DNA from: an uncultured Porphyromonadaceae bacterium
GTDB taxonomy: Bacteria > Bacteroidota > Bacteroidia > Bacteroidales > Muribaculaceae
Direction: 5' to 3'
DNA: 64,000 bases
NCBI GenBank assembly: GCA_900550395.1
Contig: URSD01000002.1
Coordinates: 66,604-130,603, forward strand
Part shown: positions 52,822-62,539 of the stretch, in pieces
Position numbering within the stretch: position 1 is the stretch's first letter
Layout: each line of letters begins with the position of its first letter
Notes under the pieces: generated by a model
Database searches by the model: none
Seen by the model: only the letters and a program-made list of their open reading frames with translations
Told to the model about the DNA's origin: nothing
Made by a program: the position numbers and the translations under genes

Positions 52822-54894
52822 ATGGCACCTAATAATAAACCCGGAAAAAAGAACAACCTGGCATCACGCTTCAGTTTCTTCTGGATGTATGCCATCGTGC
52901 TGCTTTTCATTGGCGGCATATGGTTTCTCGACCAGAACGACATCACTCAGGAGGTGAGCTACAGCAATTTTGAGAAATACGTCACCAAAGACCACGGCAT
53001 CAGCAAAATCGTGGTCTTCACCGACAAGAAGCGCGCAGAGGGCTTCCTCACCGACTCCCTCGCCTCGCAGCTGTTTCCTTCGGAACAATACACTCCCGGC
53101 AACGGCGTTGCCAAAGTAGTGACCGACATTCCGTCAGCCGACAAATTCGACACCAAAATCGACGAATGGCGCGCCATGGGTGCGTTCTCGGGCGATGTCA
53201 AGTACGAGCGCAGCGGCTCCTGGACTTCACTGCTCTTCTCTTTCGGACCCGTCCTCCTGCTCGTGTTCTTCTGGTTCTGGCTCATGAAGCGCATGAACGG
53301 CGGCAGCGGACCCGGCGGAGGCGGAGGTGTGTTCAGTGTGGGCAAAAGCAAGGCAATGCTTTTCGACAAGGACAACGCCGTGAAGGTCACGTTCCAGGAC
53401 GTGGCCGGACTCAGCGAGGCGAAAACCGAGATAGAGGAGATTGTGGAGTTCCTCAAGAACCCGCAGCGATATACCGAGCTCGGTGGCAAGATTCCCAAGG
53501 GAGCGCTGCTCGTCGGCCCTCCCGGCACAGGTAAGACTCTGCTCGCAAAGGCCGTCGCAGGCGAGGCCAACGTGCCGTTCTTCAGCATGAGTGGCTCCGA
53601 CTTCGTGGAGATGTTCGTGGGCGTGGGCGCTTCCCGAGTGCGCGACCTCTTCCGCCAGGCTAAGGAGAAAGCACCGTGTATCGTATTCATTGACGAAATC
53701 GACGCCGTCGGACGCGCCCGCGGACGCAACGCCAACATGGGCGGCAACGACGAGCGCGAGAACACGCTCAACCAGCTCCTCACCGAGATGGACGGCTTCG
53801 GCGGCAACAGCGGCGTCATCATCCTCGCCGCCACCAACCGCGTCGACATTCTCGACAAGGCTCTCCTGCGCGCGGGACGCTTCGACCGCCAGATTTACGT
53901 TGACCTCCCCGACCTCAACGACCGCGTAAGCATCTTCAAGGTGCATCTCCGCAACATCAAGCTCGACGGCGAGCTCGACATCGAGCTGCTGGCGCGCCAG
54001 ACACCGGGCTTCAGCGGCGCCGACATCGCCAACGTCTGCAACGAGGCCGCGCTCATTGCCGCGCGCCACAACAAGAAGTCCGTCGGCAAGGAGGATTTCA
54101 TCGCCGCTGTCGACCGAATCATCGGCGGACTCGAGAAACGCAACAAAATCACTACCGACGAGGAAAAACGCGCCATCGCCGTCCACGAGGCCGGCCATGC
54201 CACCGTTTCGTGGCATCTGCGCTACGCCAATCCTCTGGTGAAGGTCACCATCGTTCCGCGCGGCAAGGCCCTCGGAGCCGCATGGTATCTGCCGGAAGAA
54301 CGTCAGATCACGCCCACGCAGGCCCTGCTTGACGAGATGTGCGCCACACTGGGCGGCCGCGCTGCCGAAGAATTATTCCTCGGGCACATTTCTACCGGCG
54401 CGGCCAACGACCTGGAACGTGTCACCAAGCAGGCCTACGCCATGGTGGTGTACTACGGCATGAGCGAACGCCTCCCCAACCTGAGCTACTACGACTCCAC
54501 CGGGCAGGACTACGGATTCTCGAAACCTTACAGCGACGAGCGAGCCCGCATCATCGACGAGGAGGTGAGCCGCATCATCGCCGAACAGTACGAGCGCGCC
54601 AAGGAGCTGCTGCGCAAGCATGCCGAGGGCCACGGCAATCTGGCCGACGTGCTCGTAAAGCGCGAGGTGATTTTCACGGAAGACGTCGAGCACATCTTCG
54701 GAAAGCGCCCCTGGGTTTCGCGCACCGACGAGATTCTCGCCGCGCGCGACGCCGCCGGAAAGCCGCAGGACGTGGAGGCGACCGACATCACCCCGCCGCC
54801 CTTCGACGGCGACGACGTCCCGGGCCCGGAAGATGCCGCGCAAAGCGACAGCAAACCCTCCGATAAGGATAAACAGAACGACACGGAGGCATGA
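52822..54894 (+). CDS. ftsH: ATP-dependent zinc metalloprotease FtsH
   Basis: The 690-residue membrane-bound hexameric protease removes damaged membrane and regulatory proteins. Two helices (about 19-37 and 133-153) flank a periplasmic domain. The AAA domain has Walker A GPPGTGKT (232-239), Walker [13 protein letters not shown] and the second region of homology around [20 protein letters not shown]. The zinc site HEAGH is at 455-459, with the third ligand in ANDLERVTK. The C-terminal tail (about 640-690) is acidic and low in complexity. Its stop overlaps the next start by four bases (ATGA). Confidence 0.97.
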   Translation: MAPNNKPGKKNNLASRFSFFWMYAIVLLFIGGIWFLDQNDITQEVSYSNFEKYVTKDHGISKIVVFTDKKRAEGFLTDSLASQLFPSEQYTPGNGVAKVVTDIPSADKFDTKIDEWRAMGAFSGDVKYERSGSWTSLLFSFGPVLLLVFFWFWLMKRMNGGSGPGGGGGVFSVGKSKAMLFDKDNAVKVTFQDVAGLSEAKTEIEEIVEFLKNPQRYTELGGKIPKGALLVGPPGTGKTLLAKAVAGEANVPFFSMSGSDFVEMFVGVGASRVRDLFRQAKEKAPCIVFIDEIDAVGRARGRNANMGGNDERENTLNQLLTEMDGFGGNSGVIILAATNRVDILDKALLRAGRFDRQIYVDLPDLNDRVSIFKVHLRNIKLDGELDIELLARQTPGFSGADIANVCNEAALIAARHNKKSVGKEDFIAAVDRIIGGLEKRNKITTDEEKRAIAVHEAGHATVSWHLRYANPLVKVTIVPRGKALGAAWYLPEERQITPTQALLDEMCATLGGRAAEELFLGHISTGAANDLERVTKQAYAMVVYYGMSERLPNLSYYDSTGQDYGFSKPYSDERARIIDEEVSRIIAEQYERAKELLRKHAEGHGNLADVLVKREVIFTEDVEHIFGKRPWVSRTDEILAARDAAGKPQDVEATDITPPPFDGDDVPGPEDAAQSDSKPSDKDKQNDTEA

Positions 54895-57881
54895 ACGAGG
54901 AGGCTCTCAGCCAGATGTACCTGAAGGATACGGCGTTCCAGAATCTTATGCAACGCCGCATATTCAATGTGCTGCTGATAGCCTCGCCCTACGATGCCTT
55001 TATGATGGAGGAAGACGGCCGTGTGGAGGAACAGCTCTACTTCGAGTACGTACGCCTCAACCTCAGTTCGCCGCCACGCGTGACGCGCGTATCCACCACG
55101 GCCGAAGCCGCCGTGGAGATGCGCGCGAAAACGTTCGATCTCGTCATCGTGATGCCGGCCAACGACATCAGTGAGAGCATGGCCGGCGCGCGCGGCATCA
55201 AGCGCGAGCATCCCGATGTGCCGCTGGTGGTGCTGACTCCGTTCAGCAAGGAAGTAAGCCGCCGTCTGGGCCACGAGGACCTCAGCGGCATCGACTGTGT
55301 GTTCAGCTGGCTTGGCAACATGGACCTGCTCCTTGCCGTCATCAAGCTCCAGGAAGACAAAATGAACGCCGAGCTGGACATCAACGGCATCGGCGTACAG
55401 ATGATAATGCTCGTGGAGGACTCCGTGCGCTTCTACTCGTCGGTGCTTCCGCGCATCTACAAGTTCCTGCTCAAGCAGAGCCAGCTGTTCTCCACCGAGG
55501 CCCTCAACGAGCACGAGCAGATGCTGCGCATGCGCGGCCGCCCCAAGGTGATGCTCGCGCGCAACTACGAGGAAGCCATGGCGCTCTACGACCGCTACGG
55601 CGACAAGATGCTGGGCGTTATCAGCGACGTCAGTTTTGCCCGCGGAGGCGAGAAGTGCGCCGACGCCGGGCTGCAGCTCGCCCGCGAGCTGCGCGCGCGC
55701 GACCCCTATCTGCCCGTCATCATCGAAAGCAGCGAGATAGCCAACGCACCCCGCGCCCTGGAGGTAGGCGCCACATTCGTCGACAAGAATTCAAAAAAAC
55801 TGTCGGTCGACCTCGGAGAAGCCATCATGGCAAATTTCGGCTTCGGCGACTTCATAATCCGCGACCCGGCCGACGGCCGCGAGATAATGCGTATCGTCGA
55901 CCTCAAGGACATGCAGCAGCGCATATTCGACATCCCCGCCGATGCGCTCTACCATCACGCTCAGAACAACGACATCTCCCGCTGGCTCTACAGCCGCGCA
56001 CTCTTTCCGATAGCCGACGTCGTGCGCCAGCATCGCTTCGAGAGCCTGGACGAGGCTCCGGCTGTGCGCCGCCTCTTCTTCGACCTCATCGTGAAGTACC
56101 GCCGCATGAAGAACCGCGGCGTGGTGGCCGTGTTCCGCAAAAACCGCTTCGACCATTACAGCAACTTCGCCCGAATAGGCGACGGCAGCCTCGGCGGCAA
56201 AGGACGCGGCCTGGCATTCGTCGATTCCATAATCAAGAACAACGCGGTGTTCGACGACATCGACGGCGTCTGCGTCACCATCCCGCGTACCGTCGTGCTC
56301 TGCACCGACATCTTCGACCGGTTCATGGCCGACAATGCGCTCTACCCCATAGCGCTCGGCAAGGCTTCGGACGAGGAGATTCTGAAAGCATTCATAGCGG
56401 GACGGCTGCCGGACGACATCCGCGACAACCTCAACGCACTGCTCGACGTGGTGGACCGTCCGCTGGCGGTGCGCTCGTCAAGTCTCCTCGAAGATTCGCA
56501 CTACCAGCCCTTTGCGGGCGTTTACGCCACCTACATGGTGCCCTGCGCCGACGACCGCGAGCAGCGGCTGCACATGCTCACATCGGCAATAAAGGCGGTC
56601 TACGCCTCCGTATTCTACCGTGCCAGCAAGACCTACATGGCCGCCACGAGCAACGTCATCGACGAGGAGAAAATGGCGGTGATAATACAGGAGGTTGTCG
56701 GCGAGGAGCACGGCGAATATTATTTCCCGGCGTTCAGCGGCGTGGGGCGCTCGCTCAACTACTATCCGCTGGGCGACGAAAAGCCGGAGGACGGCGTGGC
56801 CCAGGTGGCCGTCGGCCTCGGCAAGTACATAGTGGACGGCTGCAAGGGACTTCGCTTCTCTCCGCGACATCCGGCGCACGTATTGCAGACGTCGACACTC
56901 GACCTCGCCCTGCGCGACACTCAGACCCATCTCCTGGCACTCAGGCGCAAACCGGTCAGCAGCAGCGACTTCGCCACCGACGACGGTTTCAACATCGAGC
57001 GCGTACCTGTGCAGCAGTTCGCAGGCACGGGCGCGCTGCGCTATGCGGCAAGCACCTACGACGCGGCCGACGGCACGCTGCGCGACTATGAGGAAGGACG
57101 CGGACGACGCGTTATCACGTTCACCAACATGCTGCGCGACAACGCCTTCCCGCTTGCGCAGGTCATAGACACGATGCTCACCAAGGGACAGGAAGCCATG
57201 CAGCGGCCCGTAGAGATAGAATTTGCAGGCACACTGAAACCGGCATCCGACGAGCGAGGACGCCGCGGACAGGTCTACTGGCTTCAGATCCGCCCCATCA
57301 CCGACCGCCGCGAGTCGGTGGACGACTCCCTCACGGAAGCGCCGGACGATAAGCTCCTGCTGCGCTGCTCTACGGCGCTGGGCAACGGCATCGTCGACGA
57401 CATCAGCGCCGTGGTCTACGTGCGGCCGGACACCTTCGACTCGCTCGACAACCGCGAGCTTGTGGCCGTTCTCAGCAGGATCAACGACAGCTTCGCCGAA
57501 CGCGGCGAGCATTACATCCTCATAGGCCCCGGCCGCTGGGGCTCGCGCGACGCCGCCCTCGGCATCCCCGTCGCCTGGACCGACATCTCGGCGGCGCGCC
57601 TCATCGTGGAAGCCGCACAGAGCAACTACCGCATAGAGCCCAGCCAGGGCACGCATTTCTTCCAGAACCTCACGAGCCTCGGCGTGGGCTACTTCACGCT
57701 CGACCCCACCGCAGGCTCCGACATATACGACAGCGGCACACTCGCCGCCATGCCGGCCGAGTACGACGACGGACGTGTGCGCGTAGTGCGCTTCGGCCGA
57801 CCTATCACAATATGCATCAACGGACGCGCCGGAAAAGGCGTGGTCTACAAACCCGGACAAGGGCCTCTACACAACCAATAA
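54891..57881 (+). CDS. Two receiver-like domains fused to a PEP-synthase-type ATP-binding domain
   Basis: The 996-residue protein has an N-terminal receiver-like domain (about 22-155) without a clear phospho-acceptor set, and a second one (about 168-320) with LVEDS and GVISDVSF, where the aspartates of a true receiver are kept. After a linker (about 320-415) comes a PPDK_N/PEP-synthase ATP-grasp region: GDGSLGGKGRGLAFVDSII, then PLAVRSSSLLEDSHYQPFAG and a late AVGLGKYIVDGCKGLRFSP. No swivelling histidine domain and no PEP-binding barrel follow, so it cannot be a complete PEP synthase. Homologues in Bacteroidota are annotated by the PEP/pyruvate-binding domain only. It may be an ATP-driven phosphotransferase with regulatory input. 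It is translationally coupled to ftsH. Confidence 0.82.
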   Translation: MNEEALSQMYLKDTAFQNLMQRRIFNVLLIASPYDAFMMEEDGRVEEQLYFEYVRLNLSSPPRVTRVSTTAEAAVEMRAKTFDLVIVMPANDISESMAGARGIKREHPDVPLVVLTPFSKEVSRRLGHEDLSGIDCVFSWLGNMDLLLAVIKLQEDKMNAELDINGIGVQMIMLVEDSVRFYSSVLPRIYKFLLKQSQLFSTEALNEHEQMLRMRGRPKVMLARNYEEAMALYDRYGDKMLGVISDVSFARGGEKCADAGLQLARELRARDPYLPVIIESSEIANAPRALEVGATFVDKNSKKLSVDLGEAIMANFGFGDFIIRDPADGREIMRIVDLKDMQQRIFDIPADALYHHAQNNDISRWLYSRALFPIADVVRQHRFESLDEAPAVRRLFFDLIVKYRRMKNRGVVAVFRKNRFDHYSNFARIGDGSLGGKGRGLAFVDSIIKNNAVFDDIDGVCVTIPRTVVLCTDIFDRFMADNALYPIALGKASDEEILKAFIAGRLPDDIRDNLNALLDVVDRPLAVRSSSLLEDSHYQPFAGVYATYMVPCADDREQRLHMLTSAIKAVYASVFYRASKTYMAATSNVIDEEKMAVIIQEVVGEEHGEYYFPAFSGVGRSLNYYPLGDEKPEDGVAQVAVGLGKYIVDGCKGLRFSPRHPAHVLQTSTLDLALRDTQTHLLALRRKPVSSSDFATDDGFNIERVPVQQFAGTGALRYAASTYDAADGTLRDYEEGRGRRVITFTNMLRDNAFPLAQVIDTMLTKGQEAMQRPVEIEFAGTLKPASDERGRRGQVYWLQIRPITDRRESVDDSLTEAPDDKLLLRCSTALGNGIVDDISAVVYVRPDTFDSLDNRELVAVLSRINDSFAERGEHYILIGPGRWGSRDAALGIPVAWTDISAARLIVEAAQSNYRIEPSQGTHFFQNLTSLGVGYFTLDPTAGSDIYDSGTLAAMPAEYDDGRVRVVRFGRPITICINGRAGKGVVYKPGQGPLHNQ

Positions 57882-57892
57882 ACCTTTCAGCC

Positions 57893-59167
57893 ATGAGTTT
57901 CATCAACAAACTATGCCGTTCGCTCGGATTCGGGGGCGAAGAAGAATTCGAGACAGAAGAACTCGCTGCCGACGCGGCCGATACCGATACTCCCGCTGCC
58001 GTACCCGACGAAAAGGAGGAGGACAAGCAGTACAGCGACATGCGCGAAGAAATTTTCACTCAGGTGCTGAACGTATTCAACACCGCCCTGCCCGACTTCA
58101 TAGCCCGTAGCGTGGACCCCGCCGCACAGCGCAAACTCCTCTTCGACAGCCTCGACCAGGGCCTGAAGGATTATGTGGCGCGCATAGGGGCCGACGCCGA
58201 CACCCGTTGCGAGCTGCGCTGGAGCGAGGAACAGTCGCAGCTGCGCACCGACATGGAGACTCTGCGGCACAAGAGTGCTCAGATAGAAGCCGAACGCGCC
58301 GAGCTTAAACAGAAGCAGCTCAGTGCCGAGCGCCAGAAGCGCGCGCTCAGCGACCGCCTGAAGGACCTTGAAAAACAGATTGACACCCTCGAGGCCGAAC
58401 GCGAGCAGTTTGAGCTTGAAAACAAAAGCCTGCTGAACAAGCTGAAAGTGATGGCCGTACAGGGTCCGGAGACTAAGGAGGTCCCGGTGGAGATAGACGA
58501 CAGCAAGAACGCCGAGGAGCTGGAACGCCTCACGGAGTCCTGCCACAAGCTCGAAGAAGAAAATGAATCGCTCAGGACGCAGCTTCAGCAGGCAGCCGAA
58601 CGGCAGACCATGGCCGACGAGATGTGCGCCGACCTGCGCCGCCGCCTCGCCGTATCGCAGAAAGAGGTGGAGGACCTGCAGGCCATCACCGAGCAGGTGG
58701 AGATAGTACGTCAGGCCATCGAGGAACGCGACAAGACCCTTGAACGCCAGCGCGACAACATCGGGCGCCTCAAGACTCAGATAGAAACACTCACCTCCTC
58801 GGCACGCGCGGCCGCCGACAATGCCTCGGCACGCGAACGCGAGCTGCTCGACCGCATCGCGCAGCTGGAGGAGAAAAAGGCTGCGGAGGAACTCGTCAGC
58901 GAGGAGACACCCGTGGAGAAGAAACCGCGCAAGCGCGCCGCGGCACCCAAGAAGCAGGAACCGGAGCCGGTCGTACCGAAAATCACGGACGACGACCTGA
59001 TGGACGTGGAGTCGGGATTTGCCGACCACAGCTGGTTCGGCGCCTCCGAGCCGGAACCGCAGGCTCCGCAGCCCGTCAGCGACAACGACGACTTCGGCTA
59101 CCACGCGCCGGAACCCAAGCCGCGCCCCTACGACGACGGCATGCAGATGAGCCTCTTCGACGACTGA
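57893..59167 (+). CDS. Long coiled-coil protein, function unknown
   Basis: The 424-residue protein has no transmembrane segment or known domain. An acidic low-complexity stretch (about 18-45) is followed by a short globular part (EIFTQVLNVFNTALPDFIARS, about 50-100) and a long heptad-rich coiled coil (about 105-345). A basic patch KKPRKRAAAPKK and an acidic, proline-rich tail ending MQMSLFDD complete it. I start it at ATG 57893; an upstream in-frame codon at 57812 would lie inside the previous gene. The last residues resemble short C-terminal interaction motifs. It follows the receiver/PEP-binding gene by 11 bases, so the two may work together (inference). Confidence 0.78.
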   Translation: MSFINKLCRSLGFGGEEEFETEELAADAADTDTPAAVPDEKEEDKQYSDMREEIFTQVLNVFNTALPDFIARSVDPAAQRKLLFDSLDQGLKDYVARIGADADTRCELRWSEEQSQLRTDMETLRHKSAQIEAERAELKQKQLSAERQKRALSDRLKDLEKQIDTLEAEREQFELENKSLLNKLKVMAVQGPETKEVPVEIDDSKNAEELERLTESCHKLEEENESLRTQLQQAAERQTMADEMCADLRRRLAVSQKEVEDLQAITEQVEIVRQAIEERDKTLERQRDNIGRLKTQIETLTSSARAAADNASARERELLDRIAQLEEKKAAEELVSEETPVEKKPRKRAAAPKKQEPEPVVPKITDDDLMDVESGFADHSWFGASEPEPQAPQPVSDNDDFGYHAPEPKPRPYDDGMQMSLFDD

Positions 59168-59175
59168 AGGGCTGT

Positions 59176-60216
59176 TTAGAACGGCAACTTGCCGGGAGCC
59201 GTAAAAATATGGTAGAGCAGGTCGTGAAACAGCGCCGTGGCCGGCTGGCGTGAGCCGTTGCCCTTGCTCATGGCGTCGAAACGCCGTATGGCATCCAGAA
59301 TCTCGATAATCTGAAATGCGTTGTAGTTCTGCAACCCCAGGCGGATGCGGCGCAGCGCGGCCTTATAGTTCAGCGACAGTGCGCGCATGAGTCCGTCGTC
59401 GCTCTTGTCGGGCGTATAGACTGCCGTCATCAGGTCGGCGAAAAGGCTGAACAGACCGGATGCCACCAGCACCATGGGGGCAGCCTTCGGATTGGCCGCG
59501 AAATAGCCGGCTATGCGCATCGACTTCGCCACATCCCTCGCGGCAACGGCATCCACAAGCTCGAATGAGTTGAACTCCTTGCTGTAGCCTATGTTGCGCT
59601 CAATGGCCTCGGGAGTGATTTCCGCACCCTTGCCGAGAATGTCGACGAGCTTGCCGATTTCGTTGCTCAGACGGCTCAGGTCGGCGCCCACGAAGTCGCA
59701 CAGCATGCCTATGGCCTTCTGGTCGGCGCGCATCCCGCGCTCCGTCACGAGCTGGTACACATACTTCGGCAACTCATAGTCGCGTATCTTCTTCGATTCA
59801 AAAATCACGCCGTTGGCCTTGACCGCCGCAAGCAGTTCCTTTCCCTTGGCTACGGCTCCGCGTACGCATATCACAAGTATTGTCGACGGCGAGGGTGACG
59901 TAGCGTAACGGTGCAGGCGGTTGAGCTGGTCGGAGCGCACGGCCTGACCCTCTTTCAGTATCACGAGCTGGCGTTCGGCCATCATTGGCACGCTCATGCA
60001 CAAATCCATCACGCTGCCCGGCTCCACCTGAGGGGCATACAGAGTGTACTGGTTGAACTCTTTGTCCTCCTCGGGGATTATTCTGTCGAAGTCTTTCAGC
60101 AACTCGTCAATGAAGTAACCCTCCTCGCCGTGAAGAAGGTACACCGGAGCATACTGTCCGTTGCGAATCTGCCGCCTGACGGCATCGAATGATATATTGG
60201 CGCTTGTGCCTGCCAT
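59176..60216 (-). CDS. holA: DNA polymerase III subunit delta
   Basis: The 346-residue clamp-loader subunit opens the sliding clamp. VYLLHGEEGYFIDELLKDFDRIIPEED at 25-51 is the family start, followed by RQLVILKEGQAVRSDQLNRL and ADLSRLSNEIGKLVDILG. The three-domain length is typical. It lies tail to tail with the coiled-coil gene (8 bases between stops) and divergent from the HsdR-N-like gene, an arrangement often seen in Bacteroidota. Confidence 0.95.
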   Translation of the reverse strand: MAGTSANISFDAVRRQIRNGQYAPVYLLHGEEGYFIDELLKDFDRIIPEEDKEFNQYTLYAPQVEPGSVMDLCMSVPMMAERQLVILKEGQAVRSDQLNRLHRYATSPSPSTILVICVRGAVAKGKELLAAVKANGVIFESKKIRDYELPKYVYQLVTERGMRADQKAIGMLCDFVGADLSRLSNEIGKLVDILGKGAEITPEAIERNIGYSKEFNSFELVDAVAARDVAKSMRIAGYFAANPKAAPMVLVASGLFSLFADLMTAVYTPDKSDDGLMRALSLNYKAALRRIRLGLQNYNAFQIIEILDAIRRFDAMSKGNGSRQPATALFHDLLYHIFTAPGKLPF

Positions 60217-60266
60217 AGTTTCACAAATAATTCGTAAATTTACACATTATTTCCGAGAAACGCAAA

Positions 60267-60722
60267 ATGAAGCTTAATCTTCCGTCCTTCGACATTCAGA
60301 CACGCCGCATGGCCGACGGCTCGATGCAGGTCTATGACCCTCTGCGTCGCAAATTCGTGGCGCTCACGCCGGAAGAATGGGTACGCCAGCATTTTGTGAA
60401 TTACCTGATTACGGAAAAAGGCTACCGGCCCGCACTGATGGCCAACGAAGTGGGATTGCGCCTCAACGGCACGCTACGGCGCTGCGACACCGTGGTCTAC
60501 CGGCGCGACATGACCCCCGCCGTCGTGGTGGAATACAAAGCCCCCGATATAGAAATCACACAGCGTGTTTTCGACCAGATAGCCCGCTACAATCTCGTAA
60601 TGCGGGCTGACTGGCTAATCGTCAGCAACGGAATATCGCACTACTGCTGCCGCTACGACCACACAACGGGCCGCTACAGCTTCGCACGGGATATTCCGGA
60701 ATGGAGCAGCGTCAATGCTTGA
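60267..60722 (+). CDS. HsdR N-terminal-like nuclease-fold protein
   Basis: The 151-residue protein corresponds to the N-terminal domain of type I restriction R subunits (PD-(D/E)XK fold). The likely active-site set is D in RRCDTVVY and E-x-K in VVVEYKAPDI. It stands alone, without HsdM or HsdS, next to holA, as in many Bacteroidota, so a restriction role is unlikely; DNA repair or replication is a guess from the neighbour. Its end overlaps the PorT-like gene on the other strand by 11 bases. Confidence 0.88.
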   Translation: MKLNLPSFDIQTRRMADGSMQVYDPLRRKFVALTPEEWVRQHFVNYLITEKGYRPALMANEVGLRLNGTLRRCDTVVYRRDMTPAVVVEYKAPDIEITQRVFDQIARYNLVMRADWLIVSNGISHYCCRYDHTTGRYSFARDIPEWSSVNA

Positions 60723-61329
60723 AGAAATAGGCCACGCGGATGGTCCACTGGCGGTTGCTGGCGCGGTAGTCGTCAAGCAGACGGGTCTTGACGGCCGATG
60801 TCACGCCCCAGGTGTATGAACCGGAAATCTGCCAGTTGCGGAGAATCTCTACGCCGATGCCGGCCGTCATACCCAGCTCGGTACCGTTGTAGTCGAACGC
60901 CTTGCACTTGCCGTGGGCAAGGAGAATGTCGAGTTCGGGACCGCCGTAGACGAACGGTGCGAGAGTCTCCTCGAAACCGTTCATGCGGGTCCACTTGAAG
61001 CGCAGATGCAGCGGAATCTGCAAGTAGTGCATGCGGGCGCGCTCCTCGCCGTAGCCCAGCGACGACCACACTTTCTTCTCGCCGAGATTCACTTTCGCGC
61101 CTGACTGATTGTACAGCAGACCGAGGTCAATTCCGAAACCTATGCCGGGAAACATCAGTTCGCCCAGCACGCCGGCATGATAGCCTACGCCGTTGCTGAC
61201 GCTGACGATATCCTGATTGAAACTGAGACTGCCGATGTTGACACCCGCAACGCCGGCGGCACGAAACTGAGCCGCAGCCGATGCGGCAAAAAAGCATATT
61301 ATGGCGATGAATAAGCTGAATCTTTTCAT
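60712..61329 (-). CDS. PorT-like outer-membrane beta-barrel protein
   Basis: The 205-residue protein has a signal peptide (about 1-20, ending AAAQFRA) and an eight-strand barrel pattern: GVAGVNIGSLSFNQDIVSV, GFGIDLGLLYNQSGAKV, MHYLQIPLHLRFKW, FVYGGPELDILL and the C-terminal WTIRVAYFFKH with aromatic end. The family is very common in Bacteroidota; PorT itself is a T9SS component but most relatives have no known role. On the minus strand TAACTTTG (61356-61349) lies 20 bases before the start. Confidence 0.88.
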   Translation of the reverse strand: MKRFSLFIAIICFFAASAAAQFRAAGVAGVNIGSLSFNQDIVSVSNGVGYHAGVLGELMFPGIGFGIDLGLLYNQSGAKVNLGEKKVWSSLGYGEERARMHYLQIPLHLRFKWTRMNGFEETLAPFVYGGPELDILLAHGKCKAFDYNGTELGMTAGIGVEILRNWQISGSYTWGVTSAVKTRLLDDYRASNRQWTIRVAYFFKH

Positions 61330-61399
61330 TTCTGTTGATTTTATGACGCAAAGTTAATCAAAGATTCGCAAAGAGATGCACGCTATGGAGTTTTTTTAG

Positions 61400-61407
61400 T
61401 ATTTTTG
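61400..61407 (+). promoter_or_regulatory. -7 element before the tsaD leader
   Basis: TATTTTTG matches TAnnTTTG. Transcription would start near 61413, twelve bases before the leader hairpin. No well-placed -33 TTG is visible. Confidence 0.45.
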
Positions 61408-61424
61408 CACTTAAATCAGAATAT

Positions 61425-61501
61425 AGCCGCACGGACCGTGCATGCAGACTTACAAATCACATTATGCTTAATTTTAAGGCTACCGGTCCGTGCGGCTTTT
61501 T
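61425..61501 (+). terminator. Terminator-like hairpin in the tsaD leader (possible attenuator)
   Basis: AGCCGCACGGACCG (61425-61438) and CGGTCCGTGCGGCT (61484-61497) form an exact 14-base stem with a 45-base loop, followed by TTTTT. It sits between the -7 element and the tsaD ATG (61511). The loop contains a 9-codon frame, ATG 61442 to TAA 61471, reading MQTYKSHYA. A transcript ending here would be a free RNA of about 90 bases. It could therefore be an attenuator or a small RNA. Confidence 0.6.
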
Positions 61502-61510
61502 CAAACGGAT

Positions 61511-62539
61511 ATGAGTGACAACAAACCTGTAATAATACTTGGCATAGAGTCGTCGTGCGACGACACATCGGCCGCCGTCATACGCGACGGCTTGCTACTG
61601 AGCAACGTGATAGCCTCGCAGAAAGTACATGAGGAATACGGCGGCGTGGTGCCCGAACTTGCATCGCGGGCGCATCAGCAGAACATCGTGCCCGTGGTCG
61701 ACACGGCCCTGAAACGCGCGGGCATCGACAAGCATGACCTTTCGGCCATAGCATTCACCCGAGGTCCGGGCCTGCTCGGCTCGCTGCTGGTGGGCACCAG
61801 CTTCGCCAAAGGGCTGTCGCTGGGGCTGCGCGTGCCCATGGTGGATGTGAACCACCTGCACGGTCATGTGCTCAGCCACTTCGTGCGGCGCGAAGCCGAC
61901 GACGAGGTGCCAGAATTTCCATTCCTCTGCCTGCTCGTGTCGGGCGGCAACTCGCAGCTCATACTCGTGCGGAGCTACAACGACATGCAGGTGCTGGGCC
62001 AGACCATCGACGACGCCGCCGGCGAGGCTTTCGACAAATGCGCCAAGGTGATGGGCCTTCCCTACCCCGGCGGCCCGCACATCGACCGCCTCGCCGCCGA
62101 AGGCAATCCCAAGCGCTTCAAGTTCGCAAAACCGCACATCCCCGGCCTCGACTACAGCTTCAGCGGCCTGAAGACATCGTTCCTCTACACGCTGCGCGAC
62201 GCCGTCGCAGCCGACCCGGACTTCATCGAGGCCAATAAGGCCGACCTCGCGGCTTCGCTCCAGGCCACCATCATAGACATACTCCTCGACAAACTCGACA
62301 AGGCCGTGCGCCAGACGGGCGTACGAACCGTAGCCATCGGCGGAGGCGTCTCGGCCAACAGCGGCGTACGCAGCGCCGTGGCCGACTACTGCGCGGCCCG
62401 CGGCCTCAAGGCATTCATTCCCGAGCGCGCCTTCACCACCGACAATGCGGCGATGGTGGCTATCGCCGGATACTACAAATATCTCGACGGGCAGTTCTGC
62501 CCCTACGATTCCGTTCCTTTTGCCCGAGTAACTGTCTGA
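61511..62539 (+). CDS. tsaD: tRNA N6-adenosine threonylcarbamoyltransferase
   Basis: The 342-residue enzyme installs the threonylcarbamoyl group of t6A37 in ANN-decoding tRNAs, with TsaB and TsaE. It begins ILGIESSCDDTSAAVI, has VNHLHGHVLSHF with the metal-binding histidines, LLVSGGNSQL and GPHIDRLAAEG, and GGGVSANSGVR near the end. I use ATG 61511; an upstream TTG at 61490 lies inside the leader hairpin. Its stop shares one base with the cinA ATG (TGATG). Confidence 0.97.
   Translation: MSDNKPVIILGIESSCDDTSAAVIRDGLLLSNVIASQKVHEEYGGVVPELASRAHQQNIVPVVDTALKRAGIDKHDLSAIAFTRGPGLLGSLLVGTSFAKGLSLGLRVPMVDVNHLHGHVLSHFVRREADDEVPEFPFLCLLVSGGNSQLILVRSYNDMQVLGQTIDDAAGEAFDKCAKVMGLPYPGGPHIDRLAAEGNPKRFKFAKPHIPGLDYSFSGLKTSFLYTLRDAVAADPDFIEANKADLAASLQATIIDILLDKLDKAVRQTGVRTVAIGGGVSANSGVRSAVADYCAARGLKAFIPERAFTTDNAAMVAIAGYYKYLDGQFCPYDSVPFARVTV

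Noticed and set aside
55655..57091. Open frame in another phase inside the receiver/PEP-binding gene
   Set aside because: Arginine-rich shadow frame with no domain; the main frame has clear ATP-grasp motifs.
57812..57892. Longer start for the coiled-coil protein
   Set aside because: It would lie inside the previous coding sequence and give a basic, unrelated N-terminus; ATG 57893 fits the operon spacing.
57911..59104. Minus-strand open frame opposite the coiled-coil gene
   Set aside because: A long coiled coil on one strand yields leucine-rich open frames on the other; there is no start context or domain.
60267..60722. A type I restriction system
   Set aside because: Only an HsdR N-terminal-like domain is present; no HsdM, HsdS or helicase part occurs nearby.
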